Below are positions 10,077 through 20,391 of a stretch of 64,000 nucleotides of DNA, piece after piece (the stretch's first letter is position 1; each line of letters starts with the position of its first letter). Source of the stretch: Nepenthes gracilis (lineage: Eukaryota; Streptophyta; Magnoliopsida; Caryophyllales; Nepenthaceae); the NCBI GenBank assembly GCA_033239525.1, contig BSYO01000005.1:1956001-2020000 (forward strand), written 5' to 3'. The notes under the pieces are model-generated. The model did not search any database and was not told the origin of the DNA. It saw nothing but the letters and a program-made list of their open reading frames with translations. Made by a program: the position numbers and the translations under genes.

Positions 10077-11224
10077 TGATGCGTACACTGATCCGACTTG
10101 AGCATTTGGATTCGTGACGGATAGCTCAACCCGACGAGGCTCATTCCGAAGTCTCCAATCCACACACACCACTAAAGTGAACAAGAGCTCAGTGTATCGG
10201 TGGGAGGTTGTCCCACCGAAAATACTCCGATGCTCAAGTCAGTAAAAAGCCTTCGAAGCAATGAAGGTAAACCGATAAGTAAGGAGAGAGAGAGAGTAGG
10301 ATGGTCTGGAGTTTTAGCCCGTTGAGAATGTGGGTTCTCGCTTCCTGCTCATAGAGAGCGTGTGGAAGCGGCGTCTTGAAAGCGTGGAAATTTTAGGAAA
10401 CGATTCTCAGAAAGCCGAAAAGGTCTCCTGGAATCTGGAGGCCTTTGGTGGGATTGGAGGATTAACGCTTGTGTAGAGGAAAGAGAAGACGAGTCTCTGT
10501 TCAAGCTCTATAAACGTTCGTGGATGAGATTATAGAAAGTCTTTCAAAAAGCTTGTTCTGAATGTTCTCAAGGAGACCAGTTAGAGAGTGAGTAAGAGAG
10601 CTTCTATTTCTGTGTAAGCTTGCGTGTTCGTTCGTAAGCATATGAGTATGCGTATGCGTGTGTCTTCCATAGCGAAGACCTCAAGTTTTTATGGAAAGCA
10701 GGAGAGTCACCTTCTCTGGGCAAGGTGGCGTGTTCTTCTTGGACTGGCAATGGCGGCCTTCTCAGAGTTGGTGGGCTTGACTGGCATGATTTTATGGATC
10801 CTTTTATTTCTGAACAGTGCAACGGATATTCAGATCATCTCATCTCTTTGTGACCGTTTTGACTCCAACATTGGCGCTGAGTTCATTGCCGCCTTTTTTG
10901 AGAAGATCAGCGTTTAGGAAAGCAGGTGATCATGAAAGGACCATTACTTTTCGTGCATGAGTTCTCCTGCCAATTTAGGCCTGAGCCGTAGCAGGTTTAA
11001 TGTCTTTTGCATCTCTTTATTCAGATACATCCAGTCGGCGCTCGGCGTTGACCGGATGTACGCGAACCACTCTTTGGTGCCTTGAAGGTCAAATATTTGG
11101 CACACCAATCTAGGGCCTTTCGGGATTTGGGCCTTTGCCTCGGTGGGCCGATTATTTGAGTTGAGTTAGTTTTTTGACTTATTTGGGCCTTCTTTGACCG
11201 TGGGTCAGCCCATATCTTGATACA
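10077..11224 (-). repeat. 5' LTR of the truncated Ty3 element
   Basis: On the minus strand it begins TGTATCAAG and ends GCATCA just before the decayed primer-binding site. It carries the phrase TGACTTGAGCATCGGAGT, which has a counterpart (CGACTCGAAAGCGTCGGAGT) in the LTR of the 12.8 kb element. There is no second copy in the window to confirm the ends, so the boundaries are inferred from TG...CA and the neighbouring primer site. Confidence 0.55.
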
Positions 11225-11297
11225 CCCATCAAAGTTATTAAAATAAAAAATTTACAGCTAAGCTATAAAAATTTTGAGCTAATAGAGTCTCCTGTTT

Positions 11298-11302
11298 ATA
11301 TC
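11298..11302 (+). repeat. Left TSD (ATATC) of the 6.6 kb Ty3 element
   Basis: It is identical to 17868-17872, directly outside the two LTRs. Confidence 0.85.
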
Positions 11303-12349
11303 TGTTGCGTTCTGAATCCTCGGGGTCCAATCGAATCTGTGGTTTCCAGGCAACACAAGTATGTGAGGTGATGGACACGAGAGGAAGATTGAGACCGGAT
11401 CTTTTACGTGGAAAACGTCCTCTTGAATGGGGAGGAAAAACCACGAGGCTCAGAGCCTTGAGAATGCTTCACTATTTAGGTTGAAGTCTTTACAAAATAC
11501 AAGTGTTGGGGTTAATCCCTTCCTTGTCTGTTGATTTGTATTTCTTTTCTAGGGGGATCACTCGTTAGAAGGCTTTTCCACTCTACCCCATTTGCATTTT
11601 CGCAGGATAAGAGAGGTTCAGGGCCGAAAGGAAGTGGGCATTTTGCCTTCTTTGAGGAGCCGATTTTGGGAAAGAGGATCCGGTCTGTTTAGAGAGGGAC
11701 TTTGCTGGGTATTTATAGGGAAGGCTAGGCCTTTGGGGAGGAAACGCGTGGCAGCCATCGGATGGCCCACATGTTGTGCAGTGTCCCACTAGCCTCATTA
11801 ATGCTGCTGACGTGCGTGGTAAGGCATGCGGCTAGCGCCGCTGGTTGGACTAGGTGTGTCAGTCTTGATTTGACCAAGCGTGCTCTGTTTAGATGGAGAC
11901 TGACAGTGGTTGCAGGTTTCCTTGGGAATCGGCAAATCGCTTAGCTGGCATCCTTGACCGAGATTAGGGTAGTTCTCGTCCCTGAGTGGAGTCTCCTCGT
12001 GAGTTCACGGGCTCGTAAGAGGAGGCTGTTCTTGAAGGATCTTTTGGGGAAAGTCTGGGAGCCTCTTCTTGGCCTCTCGGGTGATTTTGAGACTCAGTAG
12101 GGCTTCCAGAGTTCTTGTTCTCTTCCGTGTCTGTGTGCTTGGGTATTGTTGGCGTTGTCCTCAAGCTTCCTTATGAGCGAACGTGACTTCTTGGGCTTCT
12201 ACTGTGGTCTTGGTCTTTGGGCCATTGGCCTCTACTTTGGGCCTCTCAGGCCGCTCAATTTTCTTGACTTGTGGGAGTATCTCTGGGCCTCTCGTTTGAG
12301 CCTTTCTTCTCGGCCGTGTGTTTATGAGCCTTTATATTAGGGCCCAACA
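11303..12349 (-). repeat. 3' LTR of the 6.6 kb Ty3 element
   Basis: 1,047 bp. In element orientation it starts TGTTGGGCCC and ends GCAACA. About 15 differences from the other LTR are visible in the first 220 bp of the plus strand, nearly all transitions, which points to an old insertion with methylation-driven decay. Confidence 0.88.
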
Positions 12350-12362
12350 TAACCCCCCATGC
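12350..12362 (-). other. Polypurine tract of the 6.6 kb element
   Basis: The minus strand reads GCATGGGGGGTTA directly before the 3' LTR. This is the expected place for plus-strand DNA priming, and it shares GCATGGGGGG with the tract at 39846-39859. Confidence 0.7.
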
Positions 12363-12777
12363 CAAAGGGCCGAGGTTCTCGATCATTTGGCATGACGTCG
12401 CTGGCCTTCTAGAGGAGTTGGCAACTTCTTGCCTGATTGTGGCCGTGCGCGTACTCATGACTCGACACGGACGTTTCCGAGTGGGTCAGAGTACGGCAGT
12501 CTATGTTCCGGATTGGGCCCTCTATGATGATCGTCCGAGCACGTGCGCCCTTGTGATGAGTACAGTGTTGAGCTTGATGGGAGGCGGTCCAGGGCTTCTT
12601 CTGGGCCCGAGGCCTTTTCGCCGCCGTCGTTTCGCTTCCCTGTGGAGCATTAAATACGATATCCGATTGATGTGACGCGCTGACAGGCGCCTTGGGAAGG
12701 AAAGGCCATCATCCCTCTGAAACGAATGGCCGGTCGACGCGTGGCAAGGGTAATGAGTGCGCATTTTACATTCTAGG

Positions 12778-12790
12778 GCTTATTTAAACG
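12778..12790 (+). promoter_or_regulatory. TATA-like box of the antisense gene (GCTTATTTAAACG)
   Basis: It lies about 120 bp upstream of the presumed start of the antisense ORF and is followed by a CT-rich leader. The identical 13-mer is found on the minus strand at 38627-38639, upstream of the second antisense ORF of the 12.8 kb element. TATTTAAA is also at 37598-37605, upstream of the first. Promoter function is inferred from position and repetition. Confidence 0.6.
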
Positions 12791-12906
12791 CCTTCCTGCT
12801 CCGATTTTCCATCTTTGCGCCTGCTTGTTGTCTTCTTCTCTGAGTGTCGAGACCTTCGGTTTTTCCTTCACTCGAGTTTCTTCTTCACTTTTATTTTTCG
12901 GCGTTC

Positions 12907-14991
12907 GTGGCGCCTGGAGTGAGAGATATTGCCTCCACGGTGACGCTCGACAAGTTCACGGAGATTCAAGCTCGATATCGAATCCCTGAGTCTACGGCCA
13001 TGATGATTTCGGAGTCGCACGATAGGGCATTGTACCCTCAGGATAGCTTCATTACCATTTACGAAGTCCACCTCAAAGGCGGGCTACGATTTCCCATTGC
13101 GGAGGAGCTCTACGACATCATGAGGGCACTCGGAGTGCCTCTCGCCGAGCTTGACCAAATGCGATCAGTACACGGTGTCCTTGTGCGTTTTCTTCCGGTG
13201 TCACGAGAAGCTCTTGAATGCTCTTACGGTCAATGTGATATTCCACTTCACACAGAACCTTGATTGGATTGTAATGACTCCCCGCCCGGAATTTTCCTTG
13301 ATGTGCGGAGGTAACCCGGACTCCACAAAGCGGTGGAAGGATAAGTTTTTCTTCCTTGGCGTCCACGAGCACTGGGCCATCCCTTTTAAGTGGAGGAAGG
13401 TGGCTTGCCAGTATAGCTCTGACCCTTCGAAGGAGGACATGGAGAATGCGAAGGTGTACACGGACTTGGTGCTGGCCAACCTGTGGACCTTTTATCTGAA
13501 CAAGCGCAACATCTGATTGTCTCCTGAGAAATTCAAGGAAGCCAAGTGGGGACCGCGGGATGAGGCTTCTGGCACAGCTTCTTCCGTGAAGTCCAAGGAG
13601 GGACCGAGGATGAGAGCTAGGACACTGAGGATCGGGGTTCCCGTTGCTGAGCCCTCCTCCGGTGATGATGATGATTTTGGCATCGATGATCTGAGCGATG
13701 ATGACGTGGCTGCTCCTCTGATTAAGGGGACGAGGACTAGGTCTTTGCCTGAGTTCTCGGGGTTTGGAGGTCTCGCCTTCACTTCCACTGCTAATCTTGC
13801 CGAGTCTTCAGGAGCCATTGTGCAGATCGCAGAGCTTTCGGACGTCCAGCCCCTCTGTGACGACGATGACGATGATGTTCCTCTGATTAAGAGGCCGAGG
13901 ACTGGAGTATCTCTTCTGGGGTCCTCGGGATCTGATGGTCTCGGCTTCACTCCCACTGCTAATCCTCTTGTTGAACCCGTGGGGGTGCTTGTTCAGACTG
14001 CGGAGCTTTCGGATGCCCAGCCCCCCCAGTGATGATCCTGTCCTTGGAGATCCTGCTGATTTGCCTGGTGACGTCTCGGACAGGGTTGATCACTCTTTCG
14101 AGGACATAGGAGGCGGAAGCGTCATGGTGGACTCTGAGAGGGAGATGACGGTTGAAACGGTCCGAGAGGTGGTGGAAGTCGAGGACCTCAGTGTCGATGA
14201 GCTCACGTCCCTCGATCCTTCTGAGCCCCCTACTGTGGTTGAAGTCGAGCGGTCATCCGAGTTTTTTGCTGATTTTGAGGCAGGCTCATCGGTGCCTTTT
14301 ATAGCCGCTGAGTCCGTATTTGAGGTGGCACCTGCGGGGCCTAAGAGCGGTCTTCAGGAGTCCGAGATCTATGGGGAGTGTGGCACAGGGGACGATCCTC
14401 TCGTTTCTAAGGTAATCCTCTGTTTCCTTTCCTGCCTTGTTTCCATCTGTTCGTATTTTGACGAACCTTTCTGCTGCAGCTCCAGGGCCTGATCAGGGGC
14501 CTCAGTGGACTGGTGGGAGTGATCGCCCAATCCCGCCTGGAAATGGGGTCTTTGAGGGCCGCGCAACGAGCGGAAGCAGGAGTGTGGCTGGCTAAGGAGA
14601 AGATTGCTTCTTTGGAGGACATCAAGCTTGCGGCCCCGGCGAGGCCTCCTTCCGGGATTGGATCCTTCGTCAGGAAAAGAGGTTGAGGACGTCTGTGCAG
14701 ATTGCTGAGATCGCTCTAGTGTTGGAGGGCAAGGGCAAGGGCAAGTTCTGGGACGGCATTCGTATGTGCCGCCGGGTGGTGCGACTGGTCCGTCCGCAAT
14801 TTCCAGTAGCCGTCCTCGATCCTAGAAACGCCAATGCCTTGAGCATAGAAGACTTCTACGGCATTGCTGACAGACCTTTCCCTAGACCTCCTCGGGCAGA
14901 GCCTGATGGTGAACCTCTTATGCTCGAGGAGCCAGTTTCGATGGACCGGGCGGAATCTTCAAGAGCCCAAGAGGCTCAAGGAGGGAGTTGA
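12907..14991 (+). pseudogene. Antisense gene of the Ty3 element (putative gypsy-type transposon protein, PF04195-like)
   Basis: It runs against the gag direction of its element. The expected start is GTG (12907), probably a decayed ATG. The N-terminal part (RYRIPESTAMMISESHDRAL, then FPIAEELYDIMRALGVPLAE) matches the plant family called putative gypsy type transposon. A frameshift lies near 13170-13260 and an in-frame TGA at 13514-13516 just before LSPEKFKEAKWGP. Next comes an acidic, duplicated segment with two PLIK-RT motifs (about 13660-14030), a further frameshift, a 68-bp GT-AG intron candidate (14412-14479), and a helical C-terminal part ending FPVAVLDPRNANALSIEDFY and beyond. Extra ORFs of this kind are known in Tat-lineage elements; their function is unknown. 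This copy is broken. Confidence 0.7.
14412..14479 (+). other. Intron candidate in the antisense gene (68 bp)
   Basis: AAG|GTAATC ... CTGCTGCAG|CTCCAG with a pyrimidine-rich 3' part. Removing it joins whole codons (…DDPLVSK to LQGLIRGLSG…). The 12.8 kb element has a GT...AG candidate at the same relative place in its antisense gene (35958-35853). Confidence 0.6.
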
Positions 14992-15289
14992 GGGGCGCTC
15001 CCTCGATACGTTGTTTCTTTTCTTATTTTGTTACACTTGTATACAAATTCATTTTTATGAATAAGACTTGTCCTATTTACATCAGAGCTTCGGACGTTTC
15101 TTTTGTCTTGTTTGTATGGGCGCGTCTCTTTTTTCTCTTTCTTTTTGCGCCGCGATGTTCGGCACCTAACACTTTAGCTTTTGAGTGCGTGACCTCTTTA
15201 AGGTGCTTGACCCTTTAACTTCTTGGGTTTGGGTATGTGATCCTTTTAGGGACTTTCAGCTTTTAACACTTTGGCTTTATTTTTGTTGC

Positions 15290-15765
15290 CGGCCTGCAGG
15301 ACCACTCGGTCGCGGTAGGAGTTTTGAGCTTTGACCTCACGGGGCTCGGCCTCTAGGGCCGCTCTCGGTCATAGCCGAGTTTTTGTTCTTAGGAGATGGT
15401 CCGACCGCCGGGGCCACTCGGCAGCGGCCGAGTTTTTATTGCTCGACCTGCGGGGTCCGGCCGATGGGGGCGGCCAGTGGGAATTTGCTCGGCTTAGCGC
15501 CGGAGTTTTTGTTTGCACGACCTTTGGGGTCCGACCCGTTGGGGCAGCTCGGCTGGCGGCCCAGAGTTTTGTTGCACGACCTCACGGGGTCCCTCCGGCC
15601 CCAGGGCAGCTCGGCTGCGGCCAGAGTTTTCGTTGCACGACCTCGGGGTCCATTGCTTTGGGGCCGCTCGGTTTGGCGGCCAAGTTTTTTGTTGCCTGAC
15701 CTCTGGGGTCCGACCTCTGGGGCCGCTCGGCTTGGCGGCCGAGTTTTTTGTTTGTGCTGCGAGCT
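15290..15765 (+). repeat. GC-rich tandem array, about 60-bp unit, 7-8 copies
   Basis: Units contain CTCGGCTTGGCGGCCGAG, a TTTTTTGTTGC run and GACCTCTGGGGTCCGACC, with lengths of roughly 56-69 bp and clear divergence among them. The array lies between the broken gag and the 3' end of the antisense gene, where pol has been lost. Long ORFs here on both strands are repeat artefacts. Tat-lineage elements are known to generate such arrays in their non-coding parts. Confidence 0.85.
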
Positions 15766-15829
15766 GCTTCATCGTTGGTGAGGGAGCATGAGAATGCTTA
15801 ATGAAAGGATGTTTTCATTGACGTACATA

Positions 15830-16800
15830 TTTTACAATGAGTGGCCCCCAGGGCCTTTTCTCTCTCTGTCTTTTTTTACGGTCAGCGTGCTTGGACCCTC
15901 ATACTCCTCTCTGCCGTCTCCTTGGTCCCTGCAGCAGCTACGTTTGGCGGCCTTTGTGTGGCAGCGCCCGGCGGAGGTGGCAGGCGTGCTCGGGCCCATT
16001 ATGGCCTTGCCCTTTGAGCGGCGCGGCCGTACCCGCTGGGTTGTGGCAAGAAGCGGTCGAGATAGCCCTCCAGGTTCGGCCAGCTCGATTTTCGCTTTTG
16101 GAGCTTCGTGATCCTCGGTGTCGTGGCCACGGCTGCGGTGGTAGTGGCGGTACTCTTTGAGTCGCCTCCCTCTGGGTTCTTTAACACCTTGGGCCATCTT
16201 AGGAACTCCTCGTCACCGATCTGTCTCGGGATGTTGGTGAAGTCGGTGAGAGCAAGTGGACCGAGGGCCCGTCACCTCGAGGACCATCCGTTCGGGGCTC
16301 TTCTTGCCGGACGGCCCGCCAAGTCTTTCGTTGGCGCTCGCCCTTCTTTTTCCTTCCTGTCCTCGGGGGTAGGTCTTCTTCGTCCTCTCGGGTGACTCGT
16401 TTAGCCCGGTTTGGGAGAAAGGCCGTCTTCGTAGCAACACAGGCCCTTTCTTCGTCGGGGCTTGGCTCATAGACTTTTGTTGAGTAGTCCCTCAACTCGC
16501 TTTGGAAGTCCGCGCAAGTGTTGCATACGAGCCTTTCTTGGATGCGGGCTTTAGGGCACGGGCTCTAGATTGCTCGTCCACCTTCTCTCGGAGGGTGCGG
16601 GCCCGGCTCTTGTGGCTGTCCACCGCCTGCACTAGCTTGCGTACGCTAGTGCAGGGCCAGCCGCTCACTCTGCCACCCGACGGGAGGCACCTGTCATAGC
16701 GCTCCTCTTCCCGGGTGGACGTACTGTCTTGTCTGCTGATCATCTTCAGGGCGATGGTTGTCGTAGGAGGGTGGGAAGCTACGAGCTTTCAGTCGATTCT
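15830..16800 (-). pseudogene. Broken gag of the 6.6 kb element
   Basis: The minus strand follows the primer-binding site. It has a charged helical stretch (KLVQAVDSHKSRARTLREKV), then a Ser/Arg/Glu-rich part, then DEEFLRWPKVL, and in another frame KEYRHYHRSRGHDTEDHEAP. The last is the gag C-terminal zinc-binding motif, which in the 12.8 kb element reads YCQYHRCLGHSTENC; here both cysteines are replaced (R and H). The central Retrotrans_gag region is not found, so gag has an internal deletion plus frameshifts. Confidence 0.65.
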
Positions 16801-16801
16801 C

Positions 16802-16821
16802 GTTCCCACAGACGGCGTCAA
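16802..16821 (-). other. Primer-binding site of the 6.6 kb element
   Basis: The minus strand reads TTGACGCCGTCTGTGGGAAC directly after the 5' LTR. It differs by one base in the first 19 from the site at 28918-28936. I have not assigned the tRNA. Confidence 0.75.
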
Positions 16822-17867
16822 TGTTACGTTCTAGATCCTCGGGGTCCAATCGGATCCGTGGTTTCCAGGCAACACAAGTATGTGAGGTGATGGACATGAA
16901 AGGAAGATTGAGACCAGATCTTTTACGTGAAAAACCTCCTCTTGAATGGGGAGAAAAAACCACGAGGCTCAGGGCCTTGAGAATGCTTCACTATTTGGGT
17001 TGAAGTCTTTACAAAATATAAATGTTGGGGTTAATCCCTTCCTTATCTGTTGATTTGTATTTCTTTTCTAGGGGGGATCGCTCGTTAGAAGGCTTTTCCA
17101 CTCTTCTGTTCTGTTTCGCAGGGATGAGAGAGGTTCAGGGCCGAAAGAAAGTAGGCACTTTGCCTTCTTTGTGGAGCCGATTTTGGGAAAGAGGATCCAG
17201 TCCGTTTAGAGAGGGACTTTGCTGGGTATTTATAGGGAAGGCTAGGCCGTTGGGGAGGAAACGCGTGGCAGCCATCGGATGGCCCACATGCTGTGTAGTG
17301 TCCCACTGGCCTCATTAATGCTGCTGACGTGCGTGGTAAGGCATGCGGCTAGCGTCGCTGGCTGGACTAGGTGTGTCAGTTTTGATTTGACCAGGCGTGC
17401 TCTGTTTAGATGGAGACTGGCAGTGGTTGCAGGTTTCCTTTGGAATCGGCGAAATCGCTTAGCTGGCATCCTTGACCGAGCTTAGGGTAGTCCTCGTCCC
17501 TGAGTGGAGTCTCCTCGTGAGTTCACGGGCTTGTAAGAGGAGGTTGTTCTTGGAGGATCTTTTGGGAAAAGTCCGGGAGCCTCTTTTTGGCCTCTCGGGC
17601 GATTTTGAGATTCAGCAGGGCTTCCAGAGTTCTTGGTCTCTTCCGTGTCTGTGTGCTTGGGTATTGCTGGCATTATCCTCGAGCTTCCTTATGAGCGGAC
17701 GGGACTTCTTAGGCTTCTGTTGTGGTATTGGTCTTTGGGCCATTGGCCTCTACTTTGGGCCTCTCAGGCCGCCCAATTTTCTTGACTTGTAGGAGTATCT
17801 CTGGAGCTCTCGTTTGGATCTTTCTTCTAGACCATACGTTTATGGGCCTTTATACTGGGGCCGAACA
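16822..17867 (-). repeat. 5' LTR of the 6.6 kb Ty3 element
   Basis: 1,046 bp, a direct copy of 11303-12349, followed on the plus strand by the TSD ATATC (17868-17872). Confidence 0.88.
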
Positions 17868-17872
17868 ATATC
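17868..17872 (+). repeat. Right TSD (ATATC) of the 6.6 kb Ty3 element
   Basis: It matches 11298-11302. Confidence 0.85.
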
Positions 17873-20170
17873 CATAACAATAATTCCCCTAAAAAAAGAA
17901 TTTAATACTTATGCCAATCGTTGATATATCATAATCAATAAGCAATCCAAATTGGCTAATTTTCTTATTTTTCAAACTTTTTTGACTTGCGAGGAGCAAT
18001 AATGGACTAATAATTTTGATAAGGAAATCATTGAAATGTCACCCATACATAATTATATTGGTTTGAATTACAACATATTTGATATAATAAAATTTGGATT
18101 TAATTTCAGGTCCATTAGAATGGAAATTTCACTGCTATGTATAATTCCTATTAGAATAATCCTTTCAAAATAAGGGATAATTAATTTAATATCACTATAA
18201 ATTTATTATCTTCAACATACTAAATAATAGTTTTGGGTCACATAATAAAGTTTTCTTATAGGGTTGTTTGATTGGCTTATTCAACTGTATTTTTGTAGAG
18301 GAATAATAATTTAAAAATTCATTATTCATTTTTTTATTTATTTTTATTATTTTTGTATATCAAATATTAAAAAGTTAGTTCTCATATCAATAGATACCCC
18401 AAAATTTATCCTCGAGCATATTCCTAGTAGTTATGTTTTGTGTACATCTTCAAAGTATAATCAATATGATTTCTATGCATTTTGTTATTATCAATGAAGT
18501 AATTATCTTTTGATTATTTTTGGATTCTAAGTATTCACAACATAATTGAATGATGTTGTAATCATTATATTTTTTTACAGTTGTAGCATTTATTTTTTTT
18601 ATTGGTAAAAATAGCATACCCTACAATTCAATTATATGGAATGCAATAAACTAGTATTTTTATATAACTGTATTTAATTATTATAAAACAATATATTATT
18701 GTTTACTTATTTCATAAAATTTTGAGACTTGATCATCGTAGCTATAAAATTTTTGATGCCATCATGATCTTCAATTTTGTTTGCTTAAAAATTTATTTTA
18801 AGTACTTTGATTATATGATTAGAGAAAGAACATTAGTAACTTATCAGATCATCATATATTTTGTTAGTCTTTTGAATGAGATGATTATACTCACAATGAC
18901 TTATATCAATATTATGTGAATGTACATGTGTTTATTAGAAATGAGTTTATTTATAAAAGATACTTCTATATAAATTTCTTTATATATAAAATACAAAGTA
19001 TTAAGATAAGATATTGTACACATGATTCTTAGACTTGTGACATATTAATATCTCTTGTACACCCATTGTATTTTAATAATGTAACATATATTTCAAAATA
19101 TCGAGATAATTATTAAATAAAGTAAGAAATAAATAAATATAGAAAAATAATTAATAAAAAATTGATTACTCTTAGCAGAAAAAAGTTTTCCCGTGATTAA
19201 TTGAAATAGTAAAGTAGAAGCTATTAGCCAATGTAGAATATAAAATAACATGAAGTGTCTAACCTTATTAATCATTTATTCAATATTATATATGAGATGA
19301 ACAAATTAAATACCAATTGATATTTTTTTTATTATGAAACATTGAATAATTGAATGATGGAATTTATATTGTAAATTCCGTAGAATGGTTCAATAAATAC
19401 ATGATTATTTATTCAATATGTTTAGATAGTTATAATATATTGTTAGATATTACACATATATTGCACAATATCTTATAAATTACCATGAATAACTAATTTA
19501 AAAAATAATAGAGTTTAATTCATTTATAAATAAAATAGTATTTTAATTCATCAAATAAGATTTGATATTTTGTACTTTTAATTAGATGTTAAATATAATA
19601 GGTCACTGACGTTTAAATATCATATTTATTACTGTTTAAGAAATTTCATTAACTAAGTTTTAATAGTAAAAAGACGTAGATAAAATTTTATTATCCCTTT
19701 AAATTAATAAAATTCCTAATATTAATTAAGGGGTCCCTTTATAACATTAAGAGCCGAGGGCGAGGTAATAAGAGAATTAAATAGGAAATAAAAAGGGAAT
19801 AGGTGATTAATCATTAAATTAATATTAAATATTTATTTTTTTAATATTAATATTTGTATAATATAAATATTTTTTTAAAAAAATTTTAATATTATCCGTT
19901 AAATCTTCTTTTTCAATGAACGATGTGATAGCATTGGGAGCTGCGATTTGCCTTCATCCATACGATAGATTAATAATGATTTATTGCTTAGGATAAAAAA
20001 TAATTTTTTTATTTTTAAAATTTTAAAATATTATTTTATATTATTAAAAATATATTATTTATATTTATTTAATAAAAAAATAGAGAGATTTTTTCTCTCT
20101 ATGTACGTAACGGAGCCCCCTTAATCGAAGAAAGATTGGGATATATTCGAGCAGATGCCACCTAAGAATT
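17873..20170. other. AT-rich intergenic DNA, nothing recognised
   Basis: Only short AT-driven frames and poly-A/T runs are present. No gene or bounded element can be supported. Confidence 0.6.
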
Positions 20171-20172
20171 AT

Positions 20173-20391
20173 TGAGAACTAGGGATACTGTGACAGGTAT
20201 CTCATATAACATTGTATTTATTCATTAGATAAAAATTTAACATTTATTATTTAATTTATTATATTTTAAAAAATATTTTTTTTTATTTTTAATGATAAAA
20301 ATAAGATAAATATTGAATCTTTATTAAATAATTACGATATAATATCTTAAGAACACCGTACAATGCCATGTCACAACGTCCCTGTGCTCAT
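20173..20391. mobile_element. Small fold-back element (MITE-like)
   Basis: The left end GAGAACTAGGGATACTGTGA and the complement of the right end (GAGCACAGGGACGTTGTGAC) are imperfect inverted repeats. The inner parts remain roughly complementary (TATTTAATTTAT versus ATAATTATTTAATAAAG). No coding capacity, and no exact TSD could be assigned. Confidence 0.4.

Larger units (their letters stand above)
8890..11224 (-). mobile_element. Truncated Ty3-type retrotransposon (5' LTR, leader, part of gag)
   Basis: Read on the minus strand: an LTR-like block from 11224 (starts TGTATCAAGATATGGGC) to about 10077 (ends GCATCA), a degraded primer-binding site (CTTATCTGTGGGAAGCGC, about 10050-10072), then gag from an ATG at 9990. 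Gag stops abruptly near 8895, where AT-rich DNA next to the MULE begins. Protease, reverse transcriptase, integrase and the 3' LTR are absent. The gag start (MVNTRAQAS) is the same as in the 12.8 kb element at 27985-40806, so the two are related. Confidence 0.7.
11303..17867 (-). mobile_element. Non-autonomous Ty3 (Tat-like) retrotransposon lacking pol
   Basis: Direct repeats 11303-12349 and 16822-17867 are LTRs with TG...CA ends and the 5-bp TSD ATATC. The primer-binding-like TTGACGCCGTCTGTGGGAAC lies just inside the right LTR on the minus strand, and the polypurine-like GGCATGGGGGG lies just inside the left LTR, so the element is read right to left. The interior of about 4.5 kb holds broken gag (about 16800-15830), a GC-rich tandem array, and an antisense gene on the plus strand (12907-14991). 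Protease, reverse transcriptase, RNase H and integrase are missing, so mobility would need a partner. Polypurine tract, primer site and antisense gene all have counterparts in the 12.8 kb element. Confidence 0.88.

Noticed and set aside
12844..12906. Upstream start for the antisense ORF of the 6.6 kb element
   Set aside because: The codon at 12844 is GTG and the encoded stretch is a CT-rich leader; the likely start is at 12907.
15331..15791. Long overlapping ORFs in all frames
   Set aside because: They lie across the 60-bp GC-rich tandem array and simply repeat its unit.
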